Shown: positions 34,356-45,557 of the stretch, one piece after another
How positions within the stretch are numbered: position 1 is the stretch's first letter
Layout: every line of letters begins with the position of its first letter
DNA from: Rhabdophis nuchalis
Taxonomy: Eukaryota; Chordata; Lepidosauria; Squamata; Natricidae
DNA length: 64,000 bases
Assembly (NCBI GenBank): GCA_039707465.1
Contig: CM077648.1
Location: 69,087,619-69,151,618, forward strand
Reading direction: 5' to 3'
Program-made: the position numbers and the translations under genes
Notes under the pieces: model-generated
The model's database searches: none
Told to the model about the DNA's origin: nothing
Seen by the model: only the letters and a program-made list of their open reading frames with translations

Positions 34356-35140
34356 TGAGATTAGATATAAACAAATTTAAGACTGTATTAGATATTACTA
34401 ATGAATTATGAGTCATATCAAGTAATGGAAAAATTATAGTTAATACTGGTTGATAATGAAAACTATTATACTTTGATGATTAACAATTAGCTAATTAGTT
34501 AGATGATTATAGAATGTTATTGAAGGATTATTAAATAGTTAATAACTATTCATAAAAATTAAGATTGTTTTAGATTATTATTGAAAAATCTATATAGGCA
34601 TGTTGGGAATAAACAATGGATGCCAATAAGTGGTCAGGCTTTAAAGACATGTTTGAAGAAGAAATAGATTAAATTTGGAGTACTAGATGAGAACCTTGGG
34701 TTATTGATATTAAGGTGTATGATGAATCTTCTGATTTAAAATTTATAAAATGAGATCATTTATGAATAATAACCATTTTAGAGATGCACAGAAATTATGA
34801 ATATCCGGTCGGTATGTTGTTTAAAAGATACAATGTAGAGTGATAACTTTTCCTTTTTAAATTTACTCTTTTTTTTCTTTGTTTGTCTTATCAATAGAAT
34901 GCCATTATATAGCTTTACTTTACATATAAAAGGATATAAAAATAATTAGTAAAATTAAGGTTGAGATATAATAATTGTAATAATTGATATGGAAAACAAG
35001 TGATGACTATTGAAGAAATCCATAGAAACCTGTGATTAATTGACATATTCTCTAAAATCTATAATTTGTAATGGCTTTTTATGTTTTTCTTTGCTATGTT
35101 TGTACTATCTGTGTCTATTCAAAATAAATAAATAAATTAT
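34356..35140 (+). repeat. AT-rich retroposon remnant, right part
   Basis: Continuation of the element broken by Gypsy B, ending with TATTCAAAATAAATAAATAA, a retroposon-like 3' tail. Contains segments resembling 26380-26510. Confidence 0.45.
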
Positions 35141-35159
35141 CACAACAAAGAAGGAGAGG

Positions 35160-36235
35160 CTGTCCAGCAGAGTGTTCTGAGGTTAATGGGTTGGTGGGGA
35201 GGTTGCGTAGGGCTGGAGATGGCAGGGAAGTGTGAAATTGAGGCCACCCTGGGTGCTTGCAATGGGACGTGGCAGCTGGGGCGGCTCCTTTGTGCTCCGT
35301 TTCTGGCAGCAGTTGACTTTCTCCTTCTGATCCTTCATGTCTGGGCATCTGGGTGGGCCCTGGGTCAGTCAGCAGCCTGTGTGCCACTTCCACATGTCTA
35401 CTCTGGTTGCGCAGCCAGGAAGGATTGCTAGCAGAATACCAACTACAGCTGGGAGTGTCCCGAGGTCAGTGGGGTGGCGGGGAGATTGCGTGGGGCTGGA
35501 TGGTGGTGACAGGAAGGCAGGGGTTGAGGCTATACCCCCATACCAGTGAAAAAAAGAGTGTCCCGCCATCCTGGAACTGTGCTGTGAGGTAAGGGAAGCA
35601 GTCTTGGGAGAGACTTTCCCTCCCCCTTCAGAGAGTCCATGTGGGGAGAGAGGAGGTGGCCTGATTTGAACACAGGTGGTGGGGTGGCAGTGCCTCCTTC
35701 GCTTGTTTGGGAGGGCAGAGAAAGAAAGGAGGTGTGTGATAGCCAAGGAAGTCCCCTTCGCCCTTGGTGGTGGGGGTGCTTTATCACATGCCTCCTTTCT
35801 TTCTCTGCCTGCCCAAACTACCGAAGGGGGCACCGACCCCAAACCACCTGCTTGCCCACATTCAATCCAGCCTGTCTCCTCCTGTCTCCCAGCATGGGCT
35901 CTCTGGAGGGGGAGGAAAGGTTCTTTCCAGCACTGGCTTCCTTCCTTCCTTCCTGCAGCATCAATTCGTAGGGGGAGGGCACGGACTGTTCAGAGGTGAT
36001 GAGGAAATGGCAAGAAGCTTCCATTTCCCCATCACTGCCAAACGGTCTGTGCCCTCCCCCTACAGATTGACGCCGCAGGAGGGAACGAAAGAAGCTGGTC
36101 TTGGAAAGAATCTCCCCTCCCCTCCAGAGAGCCCATGCCAGGAGACAGGAGGAGGTGGGCTGGTTTGAATGTGGGTGAGTGGGCGGTTTGGGGCCAGCAC
36201 CTTTTTTGCTCATGGGCGACCAATCTGCGGTGAGC
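35160..36235. repeat. GC-rich complex of direct and inverted repeats
   Basis: GTTTGGGAGGGCAGAGAAAG (35706) reappears inverted as CTTTCTTTCTCTGCCTGCCC near 35800, and GGGGGAGGGCACGGACTGTT (35970) inverted near 36050. A direct duplication about 284 bp apart involves GGGGAGGTTGCGTAGGGCTG. Long open frames here on both strands come from this structure and are not genes. Confidence 0.7.
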
Positions 36236-36279
36236 ATGCACATTTACTGACATCTGTCCATACATAACACTTGGCTTAC

Positions 36280-36410
36280 CCATTTCAAGGTATTCATAAA
36301 ACAATCCAAGCTTGCCAATGGGCTGCAAATGGTAGTCCTGCTCCCAGCGAGGAACAATAGTTTCTGATCGTGTAGCTGAATGGCATCTTCTAATCAGATT
36401 TTTAAGCCAC
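36280..36410 (-). CDS. ANO6: ANO6 exon: TM6-TM7 linker and start of TM7
   Basis: 131-bp exon, acceptor GTACAG|G and donor G|GTAAGC. It encodes (P)WLKNLIRRCHSATRSE, RWEQDYHLQPIGKLGLFYEY and LEM. The two glutamates in YEYLE are the TM7 Ca2+ ligands of the family. The linker is the most divergent piece relative to my recollection of mammalian ANO6. A set of inverted GC-rich repeats ends close to the donor side of this exon. Confidence 0.94.
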
Positions 36411-36429
36411 CTGTACATTTGGAGAATCA

Positions 36430-36990
36430 GCAAGATTTATTCTATCTTCTAGAGTAGAGGTGTAACATTTGAACTCTATTAGCATTTTTTATAGCTCCCA
36501 AAGTTCCTCAAAACAGTAGAGCTAAACATTTCAATTTTTCCCCACACTGGGAGGATTTAATTCATCTATTTCAAATTGAAAAAAATAAAACAATCCATTT
36601 ATAATTTCTATGTTCAACATCATCCCAAATCACCCCAAATTAGCTATCAACTCTGAGCTGCAAAACTTCAGATGACCACAAAATGATAACAATAGCTTAT
36701 GGTTTTTGTATCTCTCTTTGTTGCCATCTAGGTTACCTGGATTGAGTTATACATTTAGTTGACTTCAAAGTAAGTACAAGATATAGAACTACTACTAATT
36801 TCTTTAAAATTCTTTATTCCCTTTATTTCTTTTCTGAATATTTCCTTGATCTTCACTGTTTTTTCTGAGCATTTGACAATTAAATCTATTTTACTGATAA
36901 AGCTCTCTTTCTTAATTCAGGGATTGCTTTTTGATCAGTGCAAATCAGTTCTTTGGATTTCTTTCAACTCCTGCTATCAATACTATTTAC
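36430..36990. other. ANO6 intron, nothing recognised
   Basis: AT-rich intronic sequence between two ANO6 exons. Confidence 0.5.
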
Positions 36991-36994
36991 TTAC

Positions 36995-37092
36995 GGAAAA
37001 AGCACTTCTTGAATGTTATTCCAGAGGGCTTTGCCTCCCATTATTATTGCCAGCTGCGTTGTCAGCTCAAGAAGACAGCCACCTGGATCACA
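36995..37092 (-). CDS. ANO6: ANO6 exon: TM6 with Ca2+-site residues
   Basis: 98-bp exon, acceptor CACTTAG and donor CC|GTAAG. It encodes [20 protein letters not shown] followed by [12 protein letters not shown] and two bases of a Pro codon. TM6 carries the Asn and Glu that coordinate Ca2+ in TMEM16 proteins, and both are kept in WNNIQE. The glycine pair is the flexible hinge region of TM6. This small exon is masked by a longer plus-strand shadow reading. Confidence 0.94.
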
Positions 37093-37602
37093 CTAAGTGT
37101 GAAAGAATGGGAGGAGGGAGGCAGAAATAAAGCATGTTATAACGTGCTCCCTGCAAAAGTTCATAATCGTTTTTTTCAACTAAACTATGCTACGTTTATG
37201 AAAATGTTTTATACTAAACTCTGCTTATTTGTATTTAGTCAATTTTATCCAACTACTGTATTCAGACAATAATTTCTGTTCAACCTAGCATATTAAACTG
37301 AGCACTAAAGAATGCTAGAAATCTAATTCTTCAGTTTTAATGTTCAGTAATGAGATTAGGTGGCTTGAAATTACATATTCCAAGTCAGAATATAAAATGA
37401 GACAGATTAATCCACTGTCTTTTTTACACAAGCCCTAGAAGCTTCTTGGATGAGAAGTGAAACATCTTCAAGGAAAAACAAAGACTAGTTTTGAAAAAGC
37501 ACCTTTGGGATAAACATGACCTGGATGACTGAGAATCATCATAGACATATAGTTATGTTGTTGCTTCCCAAAGTTCAATAATATATTGCTTGCTTGTCCT
37601 AA

Positions 37603-37810
37603 CTCAGTGGTGGGCAAACTCATTAGTCAACAGAGCCAAATATCAACAGTACTACGATTGAAATTTCTTTTGAGAGCTAAAAGAAGGTGTGGCCTGTTTT
37701 ATGGGAGTGACTCGGCAGTCATGTGACCATGTTGGTGTGGCCAACTTGGAAAATGTGGTGAAACTCGCTTAACGACGCTCTTGCTTAGCAACCAAAATTT
37801 TGGGCTCAAT
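37603..37810. repeat. hAT-type MITE end and MITE-like fragment
   Basis: Begins CAGTGGTGGGCAAACTCATT; 37765-37810 (GCTTAACGACGCTCTTGCTT) matches interior wording of the CAGGTAGTCCTC MITE family. 37093-37602 before it is unassigned intron. Confidence 0.5.
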
Positions 37811-37823
37811 TGTGGTCATAGGT

Positions 37824-37824
<1 letters not shown>

Positions 37825-37879
<55 letters not shown>

Positions 37880-38045
37880 TCCTTCCTTCCTTCTTTCTGT
37901 CATCTCTATCTCCCACTTTCTTTTTCTTTCTTTTCTTTCTTCCTTCCCTTCTCTTTCTCTCTCTTTCTGTCTCTCTCTGTTTCTCTCTCTCTGTGTCTGT
38001 CTGTCTGTCTCTCTGTGGCTCTTTGTCTCTCTCTCTCTCCCTCTG
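37825..38045. repeat. (TTTC)n and polypyrimidine tract
   Basis: About 14 TTTC units then a mixed C/T tract over 200 bp long. On the ANO6 sense strand this is all-purine. Confidence 0.95.
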
Positions 38046-38470
38046 TCCGTGGGCTTGTGCAGCAGCCAAAGATCGCCTGGTTAAAGATCGCCTGGCTAAA
38101 AAGAAGGACAAGGCTCCGCTGGTCCGGAGCCCATCCGCGGGGGGAGGGATCCCCCTCGCGTTCCTCTTCTTCCCAGAAAACAAAGGCGTGCACACACAGC
38201 CCATACAATTACAGCCTCGGAGACTGCAGAAGTTACCTTCCAAAGGCCTCTGAGCAAGGAAGAGCCAGTTGGGAGAGGGGCTTTGGTCCTGCTCCGGGCT
38301 GTAATTGCACGGCGCGGGCCTATGTTTTCCACGGAGTGGGGCCGCGGTTGGAAGACAAGGAATGTGAGGTGGCACAGCGGAAGAGCTTCAGAAAGATGAC
38401 TAAAGCATTTTTAGTGTTTTATGTTATAGCTTCATGATATTACATTTTTATATATCTCTATATCTCTATA

Positions 38471-39113
38471 CTAGCCGTTCCCATTGCTGTGGCCCAGTCT
38501 GGTTAAATGGCCAACCAATCTATGTGTAGATCTACACCTGCACACACTAACATGTACACACAACCACCGTATAACCCCCAACCTACCTACCTACTGTATT
38601 TCTCCCTCTCTCTCTTTATCCTTCTACCTACCTACCTACTGTATTTCTCCCTCCCTCTCTATCCACCTACCTACCTACCTACCTACCCACTGTATTTCTC
38701 CCACTCCCTCTCTATCCCTCTCCCTACCTACCTACTCTATTTCTCCCTCTCTTTATCCACCTACCTACCTACCTACTTACTGCATTTCTCCCTCCCTCTC
38801 TCTATCCCTATAGCTGCCTACCTACCTACCTACCTACTGTATTTCTCCTTGAATCTTATGGACAGAGTATTTTATGTCATAAAGGATGACATAATACCTG
38901 TGGCCTACTGCTTTCTCTGTATCCATCTACCTACCTTTTTTACAATTTTTTACATTTCCTTTGCATGTACCTGGCATAGGTGTGACATCTATATATATAT
39001 ATATTGGTGCTGTATTTCAAAGGAATGTTGTGTGACAATTTGGAAGCGATCGGTGCAGTACTTTAGGAGATTAGCGGTTTTGAACAAACTCGTTACATTT
39101 TTATTTATATAGA
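38471..39113 (-). mobile_element. Helitron-like non-autonomous element (copy 1)
   Basis: Minus strand runs from TCTATATAAATAAAAATGTA to GGGAACGGCTAG followed by T. TC start, CTAG end and lack of terminal inverted repeats fit Helitrons. The inner part is expanded (CTAC)n (38575-38850). It is an inverted relative of 41976-42389. Confidence 0.7.
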
Positions 39114-39299
39114 ATACATACACCCACACACCCATATTGTGCAACTTTCCAATACATACAACACCTTTAATACTCTAGAGATTAGGTTACATTTAATGTA
39201 AGCAGAATTCCTCATACCCAGTTATTCCTTCAATGTTGTGTGAACAGTTTATTAGAGAGTTTGTTCACTCTCTTAACCCCTAGTTTAAGACAATATCCT

Positions 39300-40640
39300 C
39301 AGGATCAGGAGAATTCTGGTCATTGACATTGAATCTTTATTGATTAGCCCTTGGGCCATATCAAAGTGCAAAGTTTCAAAAACAAATTATTACTAAAATT
39401 TGATAAAAACTATATAAAATGGAATTTGATAAAATACAAATTAAAATAAAATTGGAATAGAATACAATAATTTAAGATATAGATAAAATATGATAAAATT
39501 ATACTTCGGGATCATTCCTACAGTCTACCCCAATCAGTCCCACATATGCAGATCTCACCCAAACCATTTTGTTTAAGTATTGTGCTGTGTTAAATGTTAT
39601 TTTGTGGTTCTGCCGCACATAAGGTAAGTTGTTTTGATATAAGGATCCCAATGGGTCATTTGTTTGGTATATAGACCAAGGTATCTGTCTCTCACTCCCT
39701 TATACAAACAACAGTCAAATAGGATGTGAGCCCGGTCTCCTACCTCTGCTGCTCCGCAAATGCAGAGACACTCATTGTAGGGTATAGAATGGAATCTCCC
39801 ATATCTGACCATTGTGTCAAGCTGTTCGAATCTCGCTCGCATAAATATCTCCCTAAGATGTTTTGGCAGTTGTAACTTCAAATAGCTGTCTACTTGAAAA
39901 GTACATTTGTATTTACTCAGCCATTTCAAGTTACCCACCTTACTAAGGATAGCTATATCATTTTGTGCTTCTATATCCTTAATTCTTTGGGCATCTCTTT
40001 TTTGTGTTGTTCTCCTGTTATGCAAGAGACAGGAAGGCCACAGTTTCTTACAAAATTTGTTAGTTTGGTGATCCAGGAGATTTGTGATTGTAATTTTACT
40101 TGCTCTGGTAGACATAACTTGGAGGGGGGGGGGGTCTATCAGTCTCCATTTAATTGACTTTGTACCAGTAGTTATATGCTCTAATTTTAAATAGTGCATG
40201 AATTGTATGAGTTCCCAATTCAGCTCAAACTGCTGCATCTACACCCAAAATACATCTCAAGTGCTGGGGCTGTGTTTGTTTTAGGACTGTGGATGAGTAT
40301 AGATCCCAAACCTCTGCTCCATACAAGAGCAGAGGTAACCTTAGCTTTATAAACCTTAATTAATGTGGCTAGGGAGCCTGGGTAACTATAGTTCTTTAGT
40401 TTAAGCAGTAATTCAAATGGCCTTTTGTTCTAAATGTACTCTGTTGATGATGGCAAGCCTAAAATCCAATCTTTGAAAAAGTTATGCCTAAATATACAAA
40501 GGTGTTAATCTGTTCAATTGGTTCACCATCTAATTGCTACTTATGTCTCTGATGGTGTTTTCCAAATACCATTATTTTTGATTTAGATTTACTGATGACT
40601 AGGGAATTATCCTGGCAATAAGAGCTGAATCTTCTTAATA
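39300..40640 (-). pseudogene. Non-LTR retrotransposon C-terminal ORF relic
   Basis: Frame 40238-39597 (213 codons) reads SKVGNLKWLSKYKCTFQVDS, LREIFMRARFEQLDTMVRYG and YNECLCICGAAEVGDRAHIL followed by FDC: a CXC...H...C zinc-like motif that ends the RT protein of several APE-type LINEs. The AT-rich 3' UTR lies at 39300-39590. Clade not identified. Confidence 0.6.
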
Positions 40641-41560
40641 GCCTATGTAATCCTACTTTTTTTCTTTAATGTTATAATTTGTTTATATTCCCTTCTTGTG
40701 TGCAACATCTCAGCATGTATATGAGCAGTAGGATTCCTCTGGCCAAGCCTCATAGCTACCTTCAATTTCTTTTTCAGACACTGGCATTCAGGATGTGGTC
40801 TACCCCAGTGCCACATAACAGAGTGAGCTTCTGTTACTTGTCCCAGCTTCTGCCAACCTAGCAGTTCTAAAGCATGTAAAAATGCAAGTAGAAAAATAGG
40901 GACCACCTTGGTGGGAAGGAGACTAGGAGCAGGCCACCAGCATTACTTTTGCAGTCTCTCTCAAGCCACTGAGGATGGTTATCAAAAAACTCCCCTGGGA
41001 CTCCCTTCTTCTAGGTGAGCTCATACAAAGAGGGACCCAACCTAGTGTTCAAATCCCCTAGTAATACCCCTGTGGACTAAGGGTACAATACAGATATATC
41101 ATCTAGGATAACTTCTAGGCCAATCCAGTATTCAGAGTTATAATACCAGAATGTGTTTGGAGGGATGTACACATTTACCAGTATTAACTCAAAACTTTTC
41201 ATATTCAAATTTGACAGCTAGGAAGTATAAATACTTATCCTCGTTATATAGCTTCTTCCTCTGCCATTGCAACTCTTGCTTTACAGGAATGCATAGCCCA
41301 CCAGAGGGTCTCCCTTTGTTTTTTGTTTTTTGGGCTGGGGAGGCACATCCCTGAAAGCTTGGCAGTTGTACTGGTTCATCCACTTTGGTTAACCGGGTTT
41401 CTTGTAAGACAAGGGCGAAAGCTCATTAGTCTTCTGGATTTAAAGCAACAGTTCCCTCTTGGTAATGCTGTTTCAGGAGTGGGCACACTTTGTCTGAGCA
41501 AAAGACCCGTATTGGAAATATTGAAAAGGTGCTCAGAAAGGGCTTCATTCTAAAGAGCAT
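40641..41560 (-). pseudogene. Probable upstream part of the same LINE, badly degraded
   Basis: Minus-strand frames include KGRPSGGLCIPVKQ and NEDKYLYFLAVKFEYE, resembling an APE endonuclease, and VAMRLGQRNPTAHIHAEML. Many stops. 41561-41975 to its right is unassigned. Confidence 0.4.
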
Positions 41561-41975
41561 TGAGGAAATTGTGGCTTGCTTGAACGATAGGAAAATTCTC
41601 ATACATTGCCTTCTTGCTGGCAGCCACTCTGCGTCACTATCAGAATGAATTCACGGCAGAGTAGCTGGTTCAGGGACAGCCTAACAGCTTCTTTATTACT
41701 CTAACACCCTCTATTCACTCTGTTGTTGTATATTTGCAAAGTAACCTGGTTAATCTATAGACTGTAGTTATACTGGTCATCTCTTAGGCCTTTGCTTGAT
41801 TCAGTGTTTTCTTTATGAGCGTTCATCTATATAAATATAAATATAAAAATGACAACTTCAACTGACTGTTACTTTGTTGTTGGCAATTTTGTTGTAAACA
41901 AGTACAATGACAATAGAGATTATACTTATACTTATTTAGGACCAAGCTTGATATTGCGTAGGAAAGTTGCAAACA

Positions 41976-42389
41976 TCTATATAAATAAAAATGTAACAAG
42001 AGTTTGTTCAAAACCGTTAATTTCCGAAAGTATTGCACCAATCGCTTCCAAATTTATGACACAGGTAGGTAGGTAGGCAGCTATAGGGATAGAGAGAAGG
42101 AGGGAGAAATGCAGTAGGTAGGTAGGTAAGTAGAGGGATAGAGAAAGGGAGGGAGAATGCAGTAGGTAGGTAGGTAGGTAGAGGGATAGAGAGAGGGAGA
42201 AATACAGTAGGTAGGTAGGTAGGTAGGTAGGTAGGTAGGTAGGTAGGTAGGTAGGTAGGTAGAAGGAGAGAGGGAGAGAGGGAGAAATACAGAAATACAT
42301 GTTTATGTGTGCAGGTGTAGATCTACACGCAGATTGGTTGGCCATTTAACCAGACTGGGCCACAGCAACGCATGGCCGGGAATGGCTAG
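41976..42389 (+). mobile_element. Helitron-like non-autonomous element (copy 2)
   Basis: TCTATATAAATAAAAATGTA at the 5' end, GGGAATGGCTAG at the 3' end, between host A and T as Helitron targets are. Contains (GTAG)n expansions at 42062-42263 and TGTAGATCTACACGCAGATT, shared with copy 1. Confidence 0.75.
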
Positions 42390-42485
42390 TTTAAAATAAA
42401 ATAGCAGAGGAATAATTAATTCCTTTCTTTCTGTTCAAAATTGGTTGCTGACATAGTTTTCACTTTCAAGTCTACAAATTTATGT

Positions 42486-42736
42486 TTTAGGGAGAAATAG
42501 CAATAGCACTTAGACTTATATACCACTTCACAGTGCTTTACAGCCTTCTCTAAGCGGTTTACAGAGTCAGCATATTATCCTCAACAATCTGGCTTCTCAT
42601 TTTACTGACCTCAGAAAGATGCAAAGCTGAGTCAACCTTGAGCCAGTGAGAATCCAACTGCGGAACTTCTGGTAATTAGCAGCCAGCAGAATTACCCTGC
42701 AACGCTGCATTCTAACCACTGTGCCACCACATCTTT
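42486..42736 (-). mobile_element. tRNA-derived squamate SINE, full-length type
   Basis: Minus strand begins TGTGGTGGCACAGTGGTTAG (A box) with a GTTGGATTCTCACTGG B-box region, and ends TATATAAGTCTAAGTGCTAT. Same family as 44582 and 57866. Confidence 0.85.
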
Positions 42737-42927
42737 TATATGTAATGTCACCAAAGGGAAGATAATTCTTTGACACCAGCCCTCCTCTGCCCCCTCAAAA
42801 AAGAAAGAACAGCTGGGAACAAGTTTAAAAAATCCACAACCTACTGTTTGAAAAAAATCACAACCTTCTACTTGATAAGATAGATAAATGTGGTTTAAAC
42901 AGCATAACCAGCAGATGGATTCCTAAC

Positions 42928-44016
42928 TGCCTGACCAACTGCACGCATGTAGTTTTTAATGGAACTGCATCTAAATGGAGAGAAATGGGGTACCTCAAGG
43001 CTCTGTCTTAGGCCCAGTACTCTTCAATATCTTCATAAATGATTCAGACAAAGGGATAGAAAGGAAACTCATCAAATCTGCAGCTGACACCTACGTAGCT
43101 AGCAGGAATAGCCAACACTCCAGAAAATAGACTCACGAAGCAGAAGGATCTTGACAGACTTGAACATTGGGCCCTATCTAACAAAATAAACTTCAGTGGT
43201 AAGAAAAGTAAGGTTCTATATTTAGTCAAGACAAGCCAAATGCAGAGGTACAGAATAGGTTGTACCTGGCTCAATAGTAGTAACTGTGAGAGGGATCTTG
43301 GCAGTGGTGGGATTCAGCTGGTTTGCACTGGTGTCAGCATTCAGTAGAACCGGTAGCTATGTTTTTTGTGAGTTCGGCAAACCAGCTGAATAGTGTCCAT
43401 TTCAATTCCTCTAGCCCATGGGGCCTTGGCCTGGCTTGCAGGGCCTGCGTATAAGGTGGCAATCCAAGGCCAAAGTGCTGGTGCAGTGCCAGAGGGTCAG
43501 GGAGGGTGCTGAAGTGAGCGGGTGTCCTGCCTGCAGTGCCCATGCCAGCTGCCCGTTCCTGGCCAGAGTTGGAATGCCACCATGTTTAAGTGCAGGGTAC
43601 GTCTATCCCAAAGGTGCTTTTCTTCCACCATGACCTGGGTGATTGAGAATGTCTATAGTCTTTCAGGGTATGTCTATTTTAATGAAAACAGTGACATGAC
43701 AGCAGTGTTCCAGTATCTAATGGGCTGTCACAAAGAAGGGGGTCAGCCTATTCCTCAAAGCACCTGAAGGAAGAATAAGAAGCAATGGATGGAAACTAAT
43801 GAAGGAGAGTGCCAACCTAGAACTAAGGAGAAATTTCCTGACATTTTACATAGTGGAATGACTTACGTCTAGAAGTTGTGGGCGCTACAAAAGTCGAGGT
43901 TTTTAAGAAGAAATTGTACAACCACTTGTCTGAAATGGTATAAGGTTTTATGCTTGAGCAAGGGATTGGACTAGAAGACATCCAAGGTCTTTTCCAACTC
44001 TGTTATTCTGTTATTT
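42928..44016 (+). mobile_element. CR1-type LINE 3' part, interrupted by a MITE
   Basis: RT block [20 protein letters not shown], then the catalytic site eroded (SADTYVAS instead of YADDT), then LDRLEHWALSNKINFS. The 3' end has AGCAAGGGATTGGACTAGAA and CAACTCTGTTATTCTG, the CR1 tail. A CAGTGGTGGGATTC repeat occupies about 43304-43645. Pseudogenic. Confidence 0.85.
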
Positions 44017-44187
44017 TGTTAAATTCTTCCATGCAATGCCTAGTCCTTCCACCTTACCCACCTACAGTTGCCAAGTCCACCTGAATGTAGAGATTTCTCC
44101 CTTCTCAATAAATGTATGTATAGAATGCTATAGTCCAAAAAGGTAAAGAGCAAAAAGACCTATAAAACAAGATTTATTCATTCATAC

Positions 44188-44357
44188 CTCCTCATTTCTG
44201 TATTTTCCCAACCAATAAACTGGGTCACCAGGGAAACCTATAAATTTACCCTTAAAGAATGCAATGTAGAAACACGAAGAATAATAGTTGACAAATTGAA
44301 ATAAAAACATCTTCGTAGTTAATCTATTTTCATAATTAGTCTGTGTCCTTGGTAATT
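44188..44357 (-). CDS. ANO6: ANO6 exon: TM5 and following loop
   Basis: 170-bp exon after CTGCAG, ending GAG|GTATGA. AA completes the split Glu codon, then it reads [20 protein letters not shown] and [18 protein letters not shown] (TM5 region), then [14 protein letters not shown]. It ends in phase 0 and joins CDPGGC of the next exon. The [14 protein letters not shown] loop is one of the stretches pointing to ANO6 over ANO5. Confidence 0.95.
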
Positions 44358-44581
44358 CTGCAGTTTACAAGCAAAGGAGAGAGAAATTGTTAATCTAAGA
44401 TCAATTTTTTGGCAAAAATATTGTGTTATAGCTTAAATAACATTATTTGGGCTATTCAAATATCTGTTACTATTACTGTTACATATATTGTTACTATGTT
44501 ACTATCTTTTCTTCTTTTACCAGGTGATCAACTGATATTATTATACATGTGTGTTCTGGCTAGCATCGTTTATCATAGGCA

Positions 44582-45362
44582 TTCTAATAAGAGCCATGAT
44601 GGCACAGTGGTTAGAATGCAGTACTGCAAGCTAACTCCACCTACAGCCAGGAGTTTGATCCTGACTGGCTAAGAGTGACTCAACCTTCATCCTCCTGAGA
44701 TTGGTAAAATAAAGACTCAGATTGTTGGGGGCCATATGCTGACTCTGTAAACCACTTAGAGCAGGGGTCCTCTAAGTTTTTTAATTGGGGGCCAATTCAC
44801 GGTCCCTCAGACAGTTGGGTGGGCGGACTAGCTGGGTGGGTGTGGCTAGGTGGTCATGTAACTGGGTGGGCATGGCTAAGCAATCATGTGACTGTGTGGG
44901 TGTGGCTAGGTGGTCATGTGACTGTATGGGTGTGGCTAGATGGGCATGGGCAATTTAGCAGTCCAGTAAACAATACACATAAATTAAGCTTTAATTTGTT
45001 ATGCTCTTGGGGGAGAAAAGCAAGTTAGTGAAGGGATGCGGCTGCCTTGGGGTGGGCGTGCATCTTCCTCCCTGCCTCCTTCCCTCCCTGGCCTCCAGAA
45101 CCACTCTGCCACCCAAAACCGGCCCATTTTTGGCCTCCTGAGGCCTCTATGCATCCCATTTGTGTCCTCCTTGGCCTCCAAAAGGTGGTTGGGTCTGGTA
45201 GATAAGTAGGGCAATGTGGTTGGGGCAGCCTTGTGGTCCCCTGTGGACCATATTAATGGCTTTGGTGGACCATAGTTTGAGGACCCCTGACTTAGAGAGT
45301 GCTATAAAACACTATAAAGTGGTATATACTGTAAGTCTAAGTGTTATTGCTATTGCTAACTG
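44582..45362 (+). mobile_element. tRNA-derived SINE split by a hAT MITE
   Basis: A box GATGGCACAGTGGTTAGAAT, B-box-like GGAGTTTGATCCTGAC, 3' part GGTATATACTGTAAGTCTAA. Broken at 44762-45289 by an element flanked by ACTTAGAG. Confidence 0.85.
44762..45289. mobile_element. hAT non-autonomous element, 528 bp
   Basis: CAGGGGTCCTCTAAGTTTTT at the left mirrors TAGTTTGAGGACCCCTG at the right. 8-bp duplication ACTTAGAG at 44754-44761 and 45290-45297. Interior holds GGTGTGGCTAGGTGGTCATG repeats. Confidence 0.92.
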
Positions 45363-45557
45363 TGCATGCTTCAAAAATTGATTATGAAGAAGAGTTTTAG
45401 ACCAGGCATAAAGATGAAGACAGCACAGTAAGATATTACAAAAATAACTCAATATTTTTTAGATCTCTTCACTTCCCTGCAAAATATTGCTGCTGCTTTA
45501 AGGAATTTAGTTTTTTAATGTTGGAAGCTATTTTTAGCAGGTTACTGGTAGTACTTA

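Noticed and set aside
35369..36243. Overlapping 100-157 codon frames on both strands
   Set aside because: They arise from GC-rich inverted repeats; no known domain and no splice-compatible exon apart from ANO6 at 36280.
37800..38437. 218-codon plus frame with FLSFFLSF repeats
   Set aside because: Translation of the TTTC/CT microsatellite; no biological domain.
38484..39112. Frames rich in YLPTY/SPSLSL
   Set aside because: Translation of the CTAC repeats inside the Helitron-like element.
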